Positions 8,721-16,645 of a stretch of DNA of 64,000 nucleotides are shown here, one piece after another. Source of the DNA: Streptomyces omiyaensis (GTDB lineage: Bacteria > Actinomycetota > Actinomycetes > Streptomycetales > Streptomycetaceae); NCBI RefSeq assembly GCF_014650895.1, contig NZ_BMVV01000020.1, positions 79,015-143,014 on the forward strand, written 5' to 3'. Under the pieces are notes generated by a model. The model was given only the letters and a program-made list of their open reading frames with translations, had not been told where the DNA came from and searched no databases. Position 1 is the stretch's first letter. Each line of letters begins with the position of its first letter. The translations under genes and the position numbers were made by a program.

Positions 8721-10436
8721 ATGACCGCCGCCGCCACGCCCGACTCTCCGGACCCCCTGGTCGCCGCCACCGAGGCCACCCGCAGCCTCCAGGGGCTCTC
8801 CACGGAGCTGACGGCCCGCGTGCCGCAGCTCCTCGAGGCGATGCGGTCGGTGGGCACCGGGCTCGAACTCCACACCACCCTGGACCGGATCTGCGAGACG
8901 GCCGCGGAGCTGGCCGGCGCCCGCTACGCGGCCATCGGGGTCGTCGACGAGGAGGGCAAGGGACTCTCCGACTTCGTCACCCACGGCGTCGGCGACGACG
9001 TGGCCCGGCGCATCGGGCGCCGCCCCGACGGGCACGCCGGGCTGCTCGGCGCGCTCATCCGCGATCCGCGCACGATCCGGCTCGCCGACCTCTCCGCCGA
9101 CCCGCGCTCGGCCGGTTTCCCGGCCGGACACCCGGTCATGAAGACCTTCCTCGGCGTCCCCATCCGGGTCCAGGGCGAGATCTTCGGCAACCTCTACCTC
9201 GCGGAGAAGCGGGACGGCGAGGAGTTCAACGACTACGACGAACACATGGTCCGGGTCCTCGCCACCGAGGCCGGCATCGCCATCGGCAACGCCCGGCTCT
9301 ACGAGGCCGCCCGCCAGCGCGAGCGGTGGATCGACGGTTCGGTCGCCGTCACCACCGCGCTGCTCTCCGGCGGCGACGCCGACGACGCCCTCGCCGTCGT
9401 CGCCGAGCAGGCCCGGCGGCTCGCCGACGCGGACGCCGGCATCGTGCTGCTGCCGGCCGAGGAGGGCGGCCTGGAGATCGTCGCGGTCTCCTCGCCCCGG
9501 CCCCACAAGTCCCTCGGCGTGGTGATCCCGCCGGAGAGCCGGGTCGTGGAGCTGCTCCTGGACGGGGAGGCGGTCTTCGTCCAGGACGCCTCCACCGATC
9601 CCCGCATGATCAGCCGGCTGACCTCGGCCTACGGGCCGAGCATGCTGCTGCCGCTGCAGAGCGGCGGGCGGGTCCTGGGGGCGCTCGCCATGCCCCGCAC
9701 CCGGGGCGCCCGCCCGTTCTCCGAGGCGGAGCGGACCCTCGCCACCCAGTTCGCCTCGCAGGCGGCGCTCGCGCTGATGATGGCCGAGGCACAGCGCGAC
9801 CGGGAGCGGCTCGCGGTCTTCGAGGACCGCGACCGGATCGCCCGCGACCTGCACGACCTCGTCATCCAGCGGCTCTTCGCCACCGGGATGATGCTGGAGA
9901 GCGCCCAGCGGAAGGCGATCGTGCCGGCCGTCCAGGAGGGCGTCGGCAAGGCGGTCGACGAACTGGACGTGACCATCCAGGAGATCCGCACAGCGATCTT
10001 CGCGCTCCAGCAGGGCCCGGCGGAGGCCCCGTCGGGGCTGCGCACCCGGGTGCTGCGGGAGATCAACATGGCGGCGGTGCCGCTCGGCTTCAAGCCCGCC
10101 CACCGCTTCCTCGGCGCGATCGACGCCACGGTCGGCGAACTGACCGGCAAGAACCTCATCGCCGCGCTCCGCGAGGCGCTCTCGAACGCCTTCCGGCATG
10201 CCGGGGCGAGCCGGATCGAGGTCGTCGTCGACGCGACCGTGACCCTGCCGGACGGGTCGCCGGGGGTGCGGCTCACGGTCGCGGACGACGGCGTCGGCAT
10301 GCCGGAGGGCGGCCGGCGCAGCGGACTGCGCAACCTCGCCCGCCGTGCCGAGTCCCTCGGCGGCGCGAGCTGGTGCGGCCCGGGACTCGCCGAGGACGGC
10401 GGCGGCACGTCGGTGGTGTGGGAGGCACCGCTCTAG
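8721..10436 (+). CDS. GAF-domain sensor histidine kinase (DevS/NarL-partner type)
   Basis: 571 residues, soluble. Two GAF domains are visible (~55-190 and ~215-360), then a HisKA_3 dimerisation domain with the phospho-acceptor motif RDRIARDLHDLVIQRLF (H ~377) and a C-terminal HATPase_c domain (NAFRHAGAS N-box, VADDGVGMPEG). This is the architecture of DevS/DosT-like kinases, whose GAF domains bind haem, nucleotides or other small ligands; haem ligation cannot be decided here. No response regulator is encoded nearby, so it is an orphan kinase. It starts 20 bp after cydCD, and this placement suggests a redox or oxygen-related signal, which is inference. Confidence 0.9.
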   Translation: MTAAATPDSPDPLVAATEATRSLQGLSTELTARVPQLLEAMRSVGTGLELHTTLDRICETAAELAGARYAAIGVVDEEGKGLSDFVTHGVGDDVARRIGRRPDGHAGLLGALIRDPRTIRLADLSADPRSAGFPAGHPVMKTFLGVPIRVQGEIFGNLYLAEKRDGEEFNDYDEHMVRVLATEAGIAIGNARLYEAARQRERWIDGSVAVTTALLSGGDADDALAVVAEQARRLADADAGIVLLPAEEGGLEIVAVSSPRPHKSLGVVIPPESRVVELLLDGEAVFVQDASTDPRMISRLTSAYGPSMLLPLQSGGRVLGALAMPRTRGARPFSEAERTLATQFASQAALALMMAEAQRDRERLAVFEDRDRIARDLHDLVIQRLFATGMMLESAQRKAIVPAVQEGVGKAVDELDVTIQEIRTAIFALQQGPAEAPSGLRTRVLREINMAAVPLGFKPAHRFLGAIDATVGELTGKNLIAALREALSNAFRHAGASRIEVVVDATVTLPDGSPGVRLTVADDGVGMPEGGRRSGLRNLARRAESLGGASWCGPGLAEDGGGTSVVWEAPL

Positions 10437-10631
10437 ACGGTGTTGAAGCAGGAGCAGGAGCAGGAGCGGGGGACGGAGCCGGCCACGGGACCGGGGCAGG
10501 GGCCCGTCCGGGGCCCGGGACCGAGGCAGGGGTGAGGGTGCCGGGGTTCGGCTTTCGTCGTGCCCCGGATCCCGTAGGTCCGTGACGGGTCCCGGCCCGT
10601 GACGAGAGCCGGCCCGTGACGGGGCGTGGGG

Positions 10632-11507
10632 CTAGCGGGGGTCCGCCGCGGAGGGGCGTTCCGCGAGGGCTTCGGCGACGAGCCGCTCGATGACGACGGC
10701 GACGCCGTCCTCGTTGTTGCCGACGGTGCTGCCCGAGGCGGCGGCGATCACGTCGGGATGGGCGTTGCCCATCGCGTACGAGCGGCCGGCCCAGCTCAGC
10801 ATCTCGATGTCGTTCGGCATGTCGCCGAAGGCCGCCACCTCGTCCGCCGTGATCCCGCGCCGCTCGCAGCAGAGGGCGAGCGTCGATGCCTTGGAGACGC
10901 CGAGGGCGCTGATCTCGATGAGCGCGGTCGGGCTGGAGCGGGTGAAGGAGGCCAGGTGTCCGGCTGCCCCCCGGGCCGTCGCGAGGAAGGCGTCGGGGTC
11001 GAGCTCCGGGTGCTGGGCGAGCAGCTTCAGCACCGGGGCGGCGGCGCCCGGCGCCTCCTCGTACAGCAGCTTCTCGGCCGTGGCGACGGTGGCGCCGGGG
11101 TCGAGGAAGAAGGGCGGGTAGTCCGGCTCGTAGTGGATGCCGGTGGTCAGCTCGACGGCGAAGCTGGTGCCGGGGGCGGCGGCCCGCAGGGCCGCCACGA
11201 CGTCGAGGGCTGCGGGCCGGGCCAGCGGACGGACCTCCAGGAAGGTGCCGCCCTGGTGCAGGTCGACGACGGCGGCGCCGTTGGCGCAGATCGCGAGGCC
11301 GTGGCCGTGGACGTGGGCACTGACCACGTCCATCCAGCGGGCCGGACGGCCGGTGACGAAGAAGACCTCGATCCCCGCCCGCTCGGCCGCGGCGAGGGCG
11401 GCGACGGTGCGCTCGGAGACGGACTTGTCGTCGCGCAGGAGGGTGCCGTCGAGGTCGGTGGCGATGAGCCGGACGGCGGGTCGGGAGGAGGGCCGAGGAG
11501 AGGTCAC
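10632..11507 (-). CDS. HAD-superfamily phosphatase, Cof type
   Basis: 291 residues. Motif I LIATDLDGTLL near the N-terminus, FVTGRPARW (motif II), and GDMPNDIEML (motif IV) are typical of the Cof/SupH subgroup of HAD hydrolases, which dephosphorylate small phosphorylated metabolites such as sugar phosphates, FMN or PLP. The GTG at 11507 is the best start; the nearby ATG is out of frame and stops at once. A paralogue lies at 27468-28274. The gene is monocistronic, with a GC-rich repeat region upstream. The substrate cannot be predicted from sequence. Confidence 0.88.
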   Translation of the reverse strand: MTSPRPSSRPAVRLIATDLDGTLLRDDKSVSERTVAALAAAERAGIEVFFVTGRPARWMDVVSAHVHGHGLAICANGAAVVDLHQGGTFLEVRPLARPAALDVVAALRAAAPGTSFAVELTTGIHYEPDYPPFFLDPGATVATAEKLLYEEAPGAAAPVLKLLAQHPELDPDAFLATARGAAGHLASFTRSSPTALIEISALGVSKASTLALCCERRGITADEVAAFGDMPNDIEMLSWAGRSYAMGNAHPDVIAAASGSTVGNNEDGVAVVIERLVAEALAERPSAADPR

Positions 11508-11840
11508 CCCACCATGGTGCCCCACCGGGCGCACGTGCGTGCGGGTCACTGCACATTTGAGTGGGGCTTGCGGGGCCGCAGGGAGGGGCGTGTGACGGGG
11601 TGCGGATGAGGGGCGCGAAGGGGGGATGGGGCGGGTCGAGGAGGAGCGGGGTTGGCCGGGGACGAGGGGGCGGGGAGGATAAGGGGCGGCCGAGGGCGAG
11701 GGGGCGGGGAGGAGCGGGGCGGCCGAGGGTGAGGGCGAGGGGGAGCAGCGGGGCGGGGCGGTACCCGGGAGGGGGCGGTGCCGGTGGCCGTGACGGCCCG
11801 TGGGCCTGAGGAGCGCCCGCGCCCGACGTACGCTCGGGGC
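11508..11840. repeat. G-rich low-complexity intergenic region with imperfect 34-bp duplication
   Basis: The 333-bp gap between two divergent genes is strongly G-rich and C-poor on the plus strand from about 11610 to 11770. An imperfect 34-bp tandem duplication is visible (about 11666-11699 and 11700-11733; shared core GGGGCGGCCGAGGG). Many runs of four or more G could form quadruplexes. Promoters for both flanking genes must lie here, but I could not identify -10/-35 elements. Confidence 0.55.
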
Positions 11841-12743
11841 ATGAGTCTGCGCCTGAGCACCGTGATCCTGCCTGTCGACCGCTGGCACGAGGGCGGCCGC
11901 GCCACGTGGCAGCGGGCCGAGGAACTCGGCTTCCACACCGCGTACACCTACGACCACCTGTCCTGGCGCACCTTCCGGGACGGCCCGTGGTTCGGCGCCC
12001 TGCCGACCCTCACCGCCGCCGCGGCGGTCACCGACCGCCTCCGCCTGGGCACGCTCGTCACCTCGCCCAACTTCCGGCACCCGGTGACGCTGGCCAAGGA
12101 ACTGATCTCGCTCGACGACGTCTCCGGCGGCCGGGTCACCCTCGGCATCGGCGCCGGCGGCAACGGCTTCGACGCCACCGCGCTCGGCCAGGAGGCCTGG
12201 ACCCCGAAGGAGCGGGCCGACCGCTTCGCCGAGTTCGTGCCGCTGCTCGACCGGCTGCTCACCGAGGACGCGGTGACGGAGAGCGGCGCGTTCTACTCGG
12301 CCGACGAGGCCCGCAACATCCCCGGCTGCGTGCAGCGGCCCCGGCTGCCCTTCGCGGTCGCCGCGACCGGTCCGCGCGGCATGCGGCTCGCCGCCCGCCA
12401 CGGGCAGGCGTGGGTGACGACCGGCGACCCCAAGCTGTACGAGGCGGGCACGGCGGCCCAGTCCGTGGAGGCCCTGCGCGGCCAGGTCGAGCGGCTCGGC
12501 AAGGCCTGCGCGGAGATCGGCCGGGACGTGGCGGAGCTCGACAAGGTCCTGCTCACCAGCTTCACCCCGGAGAAGAACGCGGTGCTCGACTCCCTGGAGG
12601 GCTTCGTGGACTTCGCCGGGACCCACCGCGACCTGGGCTTCACCGAGATCGTGATCCACTGGCCGATCCGGGACTCGGTCTTCGCCGCCGATCAGGCCGT
12701 CTTCGAGTCCATCGCGACGGAGGCCCTCGACCGCCTCGGCTGA
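11841..12743 (+). CDS. LLM-class F420-dependent oxidoreductase (luciferase-like)
   Basis: 300 residues, single luciferase-like TIM-barrel domain. YDHLSWRTF near residue 35, RLRLGTLVTSPNFRHPVTLAKE and GGRVTLGIGAGG are characteristic of the F420-dependent group of the luciferase superfamily, which is abundant in actinobacteria. Such enzymes transfer hydride between F420 and diverse substrates; no substrate can be read from the sequence. ATG at 11841 is supported by CTCGGGGC upstream only weakly, but family members start at this point. It is followed by a short repeat tract and a membrane protein gene. Confidence 0.85.
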   Translation: MSLRLSTVILPVDRWHEGGRATWQRAEELGFHTAYTYDHLSWRTFRDGPWFGALPTLTAAAAVTDRLRLGTLVTSPNFRHPVTLAKELISLDDVSGGRVTLGIGAGGNGFDATALGQEAWTPKERADRFAEFVPLLDRLLTEDAVTESGAFYSADEARNIPGCVQRPRLPFAVAATGPRGMRLAARHGQAWVTTGDPKLYEAGTAAQSVEALRGQVERLGKACAEIGRDVAELDKVLLTSFTPEKNAVLDSLEGFVDFAGTHRDLGFTEIVIHWPIRDSVFAADQAVFESIATEALDRLG

Positions 12744-12807
12744 CCACCGGACCGAACATCCGACCGGGTAGGGCACAGGTCGCCGGTTCGCGCGGTGGGC
12801 CGGTCGC

Positions 12808-12904
12808 GTGTCGCCCAGGGGCCCGGCGCTCGTGTCGCCCAGGGGCCCAGTGCCCGTGTCGGGCAGGGGGCCCGGTGCTCGTGTCGGGCAGGGGGCCCGG
12901 GCAT
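12808..12904 (+). repeat. 24-25 bp tandem repeat, four copies
   Basis: Four consecutive units begin with GTGTCG at 12808, 12832, 12856 and 12881 and carry a shared centre CAGGGGCCC or CAGGGGGCCC. The first two are 24 bp and the last two 25 bp. They fill most of the 176-bp gap between the oxidoreductase gene and the following membrane-protein gene, ending just before its start codon. Confidence 0.8.
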
Positions 12905-12919
12905 GGGCATACTCCTGCC

Positions 12920-14233
12920 ATGCTCCCGCGTTCGCGTCTCTCCCCGGCCGCTCCCCCCGGACCGACGCCCCTGCCACCGGTCCCCGTCGTCGACGGCGTG
13001 CCGGTCTGGGGGCACACCGACACGGCGGCCTGGTCGGCGGCGCGGCCGGGCCGGTGGGCGCGGCCGCTCTGGTCCGTCCTCGCGCTGTCGGCGGCACTGG
13101 TCGCGGCGGTCGCCACGGAGCCGACGGTCCCGTGCGGCGACACCACTCCCTGCGGCCCCGACTGGACCGGCATGGTGCAGACGGGGCTGGCCGTCGGCCT
13201 GCTGCACTGGAGCGCCCGGCTTCCCGGGGTCACCCTCGTCGCCGCGCCGGGGCTCGCCGCCCTGGTGGCGGTCGAGCAGTTCCCCGCCCCGGGAACGGCG
13301 TCCGGAGCGGCGAACCTGGCGGTGCTCGCCGCGCTCGGCCTCGGCTGGGCCGCCGCCGGCGCCCGGCTGACCGCGGCCCGCCGGCAGCGCCGGCTCTTCG
13401 AGCGGACCCACGGCCCGGTCACCCGCCCCCTCGACCTCACCGGCCTGCCGAAGCGGGGCACCGGCCGCATCGCCGCCGGGCTCGCCCTGTGCGCCGTGGC
13501 CGTCGTCGCGATCCTCCTGGGCCTGCGCGAGGTGCGGGCGGACGAGGACCGGGCCGCACGGGCCTCGCGCACCGAGGCCGAGGTCACGGGCCGCACGGAC
13601 ACGGCAGTGCGGCTGCGCGCCCACGACGGGCGCCCGCTCGTCGTCGGCTCCGTCTTCCCCGAGGACCAGCGGCTCGGCACCACCGTCACGGTGCTGGAGG
13701 ACGGTTCGTGGCGGAGGCTGGCGGCCGAGCCGTACGACGCGATCGGCGAGCAGCTCCTCGCCCTGGTCGCCGGTCTGACCGGCCTCTCCCTGGCGGGCAC
13801 GGGACTCCGCGTCCGCCGCGGCTGCCTGGCCCGCCGCCCGGGAGGGCTTCCGGCGGCGCGGGTGTGGGTGGCGACCGACGGCGAGGGCCGGACGGGGCTG
13901 CACCCCGTCGACGCCACCGACCTCGGCGCGCCCCTGTCCGTCCTCACCTGGACGGGGGTGGTCTCGCCGTACGGCCCCGGCATTCCGGAGCAGGCCGTAC
14001 GCGAACGGGAGGACGCCCGGAAGGGAGGAGAGCACCAGGAAGACCCGGACGGTTACGGGGACGGGGACGACGGGGACGACGGCGACGGGGACGACTCCTT
14101 CACCCTCGTCAGTCTCCGCGAGGCCGTGCTGCTCGGTGTCCCCTACGGGGGTGCGGAGCTGGCCTTCGTCCTGCCCGCCGGGGACGGAAGCCCCCGGACG
14201 GTCGTCGCCCTGGCCACCGCCTCGGTCCGCTGA
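12920..14233 (+). CDS. Membrane protein of unknown function
   Basis: 437 residues. A Pro-rich cytoplasmic N-terminus (~1-40) precedes several hydrophobic segments (about 50-70, 88-105, 110-145), a basic loop RLTAARRQRRLFERTHG, another membrane segment (~185-205) and a further one around 275-300. The C-terminal part is soluble and contains an acidic run rich in Asp/Glu/Gly (about residues 360-395, DNA 14010-14095). No conserved enzymatic motif is recognised. It resembles hypothetical membrane proteins common in Streptomyces. It ends 24 bp from a convergent gene. Confidence 0.75.
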   Translation: MLPRSRLSPAAPPGPTPLPPVPVVDGVPVWGHTDTAAWSAARPGRWARPLWSVLALSAALVAAVATEPTVPCGDTTPCGPDWTGMVQTGLAVGLLHWSARLPGVTLVAAPGLAALVAVEQFPAPGTASGAANLAVLAALGLGWAAAGARLTAARRQRRLFERTHGPVTRPLDLTGLPKRGTGRIAAGLALCAVAVVAILLGLREVRADEDRAARASRTEAEVTGRTDTAVRLRAHDGRPLVVGSVFPEDQRLGTTVTVLEDGSWRRLAAEPYDAIGEQLLALVAGLTGLSLAGTGLRVRRGCLARRPGGLPAARVWVATDGEGRTGLHPVDATDLGAPLSVLTWTGVVSPYGPGIPEQAVREREDARKGGEHQEDPDGYGDGDDGDDGDGDDSFTLVSLREAVLLGVPYGGAELAFVLPAGDGSPRTVVALATASVR

Positions 14234-14257
14234 ACCGGTCGGCTCCCCGGCATCGCG

Positions 14258-14710
14258 TCAGCGGACCTGGCGGCTCATCCACGGGGTGAGCCCCATCATC
14301 GGAACGAGCTCCTTGTACGTCTCGCCGCCGGGCACGGGCACGATCAGCCACTGGCCGGGCGGGAAGAAGCGTCCCTTCACGTGCGCCAGACCGGTGTGGA
14401 CCGCCCGGACGAAGCCGGGGACGGCGTCCCTCGGCACATCGGCGAACTCGACGCCGTCCACGATGATCCTGGCGTCGTCCTCGGGGTAGAGCTGCACGGA
14501 GACGGAGGGGGAGCCGCCGAGTTCGACGAAGGCCTCGTGCGGCAGCGCACCGTCCTCGTCGAGGACGGTGAAGGCGTCGGCGGAGGTACGGCGCGAGGTC
14601 TGGTCCGCGCCGATGTCGTCGGTGACCGTCATCTCCAGGTGGAACTCCTGGGCGAGGACACGGACGGCGTTGACGGCGGCCTGGGTGCTGGGAAGCTGCG
14701 GGTGGACCAT
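14258..14710 (-). CDS. Conserved hypothetical protein
   Basis: 150 residues, acidic, without signal peptide or membrane segment. Features are an N-terminal helix (STQAAVNAVRVLAQEF), a central strand-rich part with VSVQLYPEDDARIIVDGVEF, and a C-terminal part containing FFPPGQWLIVPVPGGETYKE. Codon usage is like its neighbours, so it is a real gene. I do not recognise a named family and assign no function. It is transcribed in the same direction as kptA upstream, separated by about 250 bp of repeat-rich DNA. Confidence 0.75.
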   Translation of the reverse strand: MVHPQLPSTQAAVNAVRVLAQEFHLEMTVTDDIGADQTSRRTSADAFTVLDEDGALPHEAFVELGGSPSVSVQLYPEDDARIIVDGVEFADVPRDAVPGFVRAVHTGLAHVKGRFFPPGQWLIVPVPGGETYKELVPMMGLTPWMSRQVR

Positions 14711-14735
14711 GCCCCGATCATGCCTCAGCCGCACC

Positions 14736-14961
14736 GATGCGCCGGAAGCGCCGGAGCACCGGAGCACCGGAGCACCGGAAGCGCCGATGCGCTGCAAGCG
14801 CCCGAGCACCGGAAGCGGCCGGAACGCCAGGGACGGCCGAAGCCGCCACCCATCCACCCGGCCACTCATCCGCCCGGCCACCCATCCGCCCGGCTGCCGA
14901 TCCGCCCGGCTGCCGATCCGCCCGACCGGGCAGCCGCCCGACCGGGCAGCCGCTCAGCCGC
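14736..14961. repeat. Short tandem repeats between kptA and the hypothetical gene
   Basis: Two kinds of repeat fill this gap. From about 14736 to 14830 the unit GGAGCACC/GGAAGCGCC recurs (three adjacent GGAGCACC-type copies near 14753-14778). From about 14845 to 14961 a 14-16 bp unit CATCCGCCCGGC / CGATCCGCCCGGCTGC recurs, ending in two copies of CGACCGGGCAGCCG and GCCGCTCA. No gene or promoter is evident. Confidence 0.6.
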
Positions 14962-15504
14962 TCAGCCGGGAAAGCGGATGAACGCGGCCGGGACCGCCGA
15001 CGTCAGCCAGACCCCGTTGGCGCTGACCCGAAACTCGTGCCCCGCCCGGTGCATCGCGCCGGCGTCCACGCCGAGCACCACCGGCCGGCCCCGCCGTGCC
15101 CCGACCCGGGTGGCCGTCTCGCGGTCGGGGGAGAGGTGCACGTCGTGGCGGGCCATGGGCCGCAGTCCCTCCGCCCGGATCGAGGGGAGCCGGTCGGCGA
15201 CCGTACCGTGGTAGAGGTACGAGGGCGGTTCGGCGGGCGGCAGGTCGAGGTCGACGCCGACGGTGTGCCCCTGGCTGGCCCGGATCCGGTCGCCGTCGAC
15301 GGCGAACCGCTTCTTGTCGTTGGTGGCGACGACGTGGTCCAGCTCGGCCCGGCTGATCGGGAAGTGGTGGGCGGCGGCCGCGGCGAGCAGCTCGTCGATC
15401 CCGGTCCAGCCGTGCGCGTCGAGGACCAGCCCGATCCGCTCGGGCTGGTGTCGCAGGTGCTTCGAGAGGTACTTCGACACCTTCACGGTGCGGCGTTCGT
15501 CCAT
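14962..15504 (-). CDS. kptA: RNA 2'-phosphotransferase, Tpt1/KptA family
   Basis: 180 residues, full length for KptA. The family removes an internal RNA 2'-phosphate with NAD+, releasing nicotinamide and ADP-ribose 1''-2''-cyclic phosphate; some members also ADP-ribosylate phosphorylated RNA or DNA ends. Conserved catalytic positions are present: R18-H19 in LSKHLRHQP, R66 in NDKKRFAV, YHGT, and HLSPDRETATRVGARR with the last catalytic arginine. The ATG at 15504 follows a GATGAAGGATG context. Bacteria lack the tRNA splicing pathway that makes the yeast substrate, so its natural role is open. DnaA boxes lie directly upstream. Confidence 0.92.
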   Translation of the reverse strand: MDERRTVKVSKYLSKHLRHQPERIGLVLDAHGWTGIDELLAAAAAHHFPISRAELDHVVATNDKKRFAVDGDRIRASQGHTVGVDLDLPPAEPPSYLYHGTVADRLPSIRAEGLRPMARHDVHLSPDRETATRVGARRGRPVVLGVDAGAMHRAGHEFRVSANGVWLTSAVPAAFIRFPG

Positions 15505-15524
15505 CCTTCATCCCCGTCCAGGTT

Positions 15525-15578
15525 TGATCCACAACCAAGGTGGCTTATCCACAGCTCAGTTGACGATTCTGTGGACAA
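15525..15578. promoter_or_regulatory. Group of three DnaA boxes upstream of kptA
   Basis: Within 54 bp are TGATCCACA (15525-15533, plus), TTATCCACA (15545-15553, plus, perfect E. coli-type box) and TTGTCCACA (15570-15578, minus strand, perfect Streptomyces-type box). The last two point toward each other. The group occupies the 96-bp gap between the end of the merR-type gene and the start of kptA, so it also overlaps the probable kptA promoter. Confidence 0.7.
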
Positions 15579-15600
15579 CTCGCCTGGGAAATCAAATGGT

Positions 15601-16554
15601 TTAGTGAACCGTGGGGGAATTAAGGGCATTTAGCGTCAATGCGTCCAATGTCCTTTTGTTGATCTCGCGTTCGGTGGCCGCCGTCACGAAGGCCGCGACG
15701 GCCTCCGGCCCGACGAGCCTCTGTACGGCCCTGATCGTGTCGGTCGGCACCTGCACGGGGCGCGGCTCGTCGTCCCTTACGGGAGGCGCCTCGGGCGAGA
15801 GGTGGATCTGGAGGTGACGGGTCGCCAGGATCCTCATGGCGCGTGCCAGTTCGGCGTCCACGGTCTGCTGGGCGAGCGGCCGGAGCCGCCGCACCATCGT
15901 CGCCGCCTCGGCCGCGTCGGAGTCCGTCGGCGGACGGTTCTCCAGATAGCGGGCGAAGACGTGCTCGGTGGTGAACTCCAGGAACCGGCCCGCGATGTGC
16001 TCGACCTGTTCCCGAAGTTCCCTCAGGTGACCGGTGATCGCGGCCAGCGGCACGCCCGCCGCGTGCAACTCCACCGCCACCGCCAGCTCCTGGGGGCTCG
16101 GCACCAGGTACTCCTCGCTGTCCCGGCCCGGTATCCGCTCCAGGACGCCCAGCTCGACCGCCTCCCGGACGGCCTCCTCGTCCGGGGTGCCGCCGAAGCG
16201 GGCGTCGAGCTCCGCGCGGGTGATCCGCGCCGCCTCCTCGTCCGTCCACGGCCCCTGGACCTCCGCGACGAGCCCCAGCACCCCGCCGAGCCCGCGCCCG
16301 GTGTCCCACGCGTCGAGGAGCTCCTTGATCGAGGCCAGCGTGTAGCCCCGGTCCAGCAGGTCCGCGATCTGCCGCAGCCGGGCCAGATGGCTGTCCCCGT
16401 ACACGTTCGACCTGCCGCGCCGCTCCGGGCGGGGCAGCAGGCCCCGGTCCTGATAGGCGCGGATCGTCCGCACCGTGGCCCCGCTGTGATGGGCGAGATC
16501 CTCGATCCGGTACTCCGGTCGCACTGCTGACTGCTCGGACAAACCCGCTCCCAC
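15601..16554 (-). CDS. MerR-family transcriptional regulator
   Basis: 317 residues. Residues ~15-85 form the MerR winged helix (YRIEDLAHHSGATVRTIRAY ... GLLPRPERRG ... HLARLRQIADLLDRGY), followed by an effector domain unlike the small metal-binding MerR tails and rich in Glu/Arg helices. No metal-binding Cys pair is visible. The effector is unknown. GTG at 16554 is used; a TTG at 16542 preceded by GGGAG is an equally possible start. It lies upstream of kptA in the same direction with DnaA boxes in between, and next to the EphD-like gene. Confidence 0.87.
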   Translation of the reverse strand: MGAGLSEQSAVRPEYRIEDLAHHSGATVRTIRAYQDRGLLPRPERRGRSNVYGDSHLARLRQIADLLDRGYTLASIKELLDAWDTGRGLGGVLGLVAEVQGPWTDEEAARITRAELDARFGGTPDEEAVREAVELGVLERIPGRDSEEYLVPSPQELAVAVELHAAGVPLAAITGHLRELREQVEHIAGRFLEFTTEHVFARYLENRPPTDSDAAEAATMVRRLRPLAQQTVDAELARAMRILATRHLQIHLSPEAPPVRDDEPRPVQVPTDTIRAVQRLVGPEAVAAFVTAATEREINKRTLDALTLNALNSPTVH

Positions 16555-16645
16555 CGACCGATCGCTCCACCCCGCGAGGGGCCCCTCCTGCGAGGGATCG
16601 TACGACCGCCCGCCCGGTCCGGCCCCCGGGCGGACGGCCCTGCCG

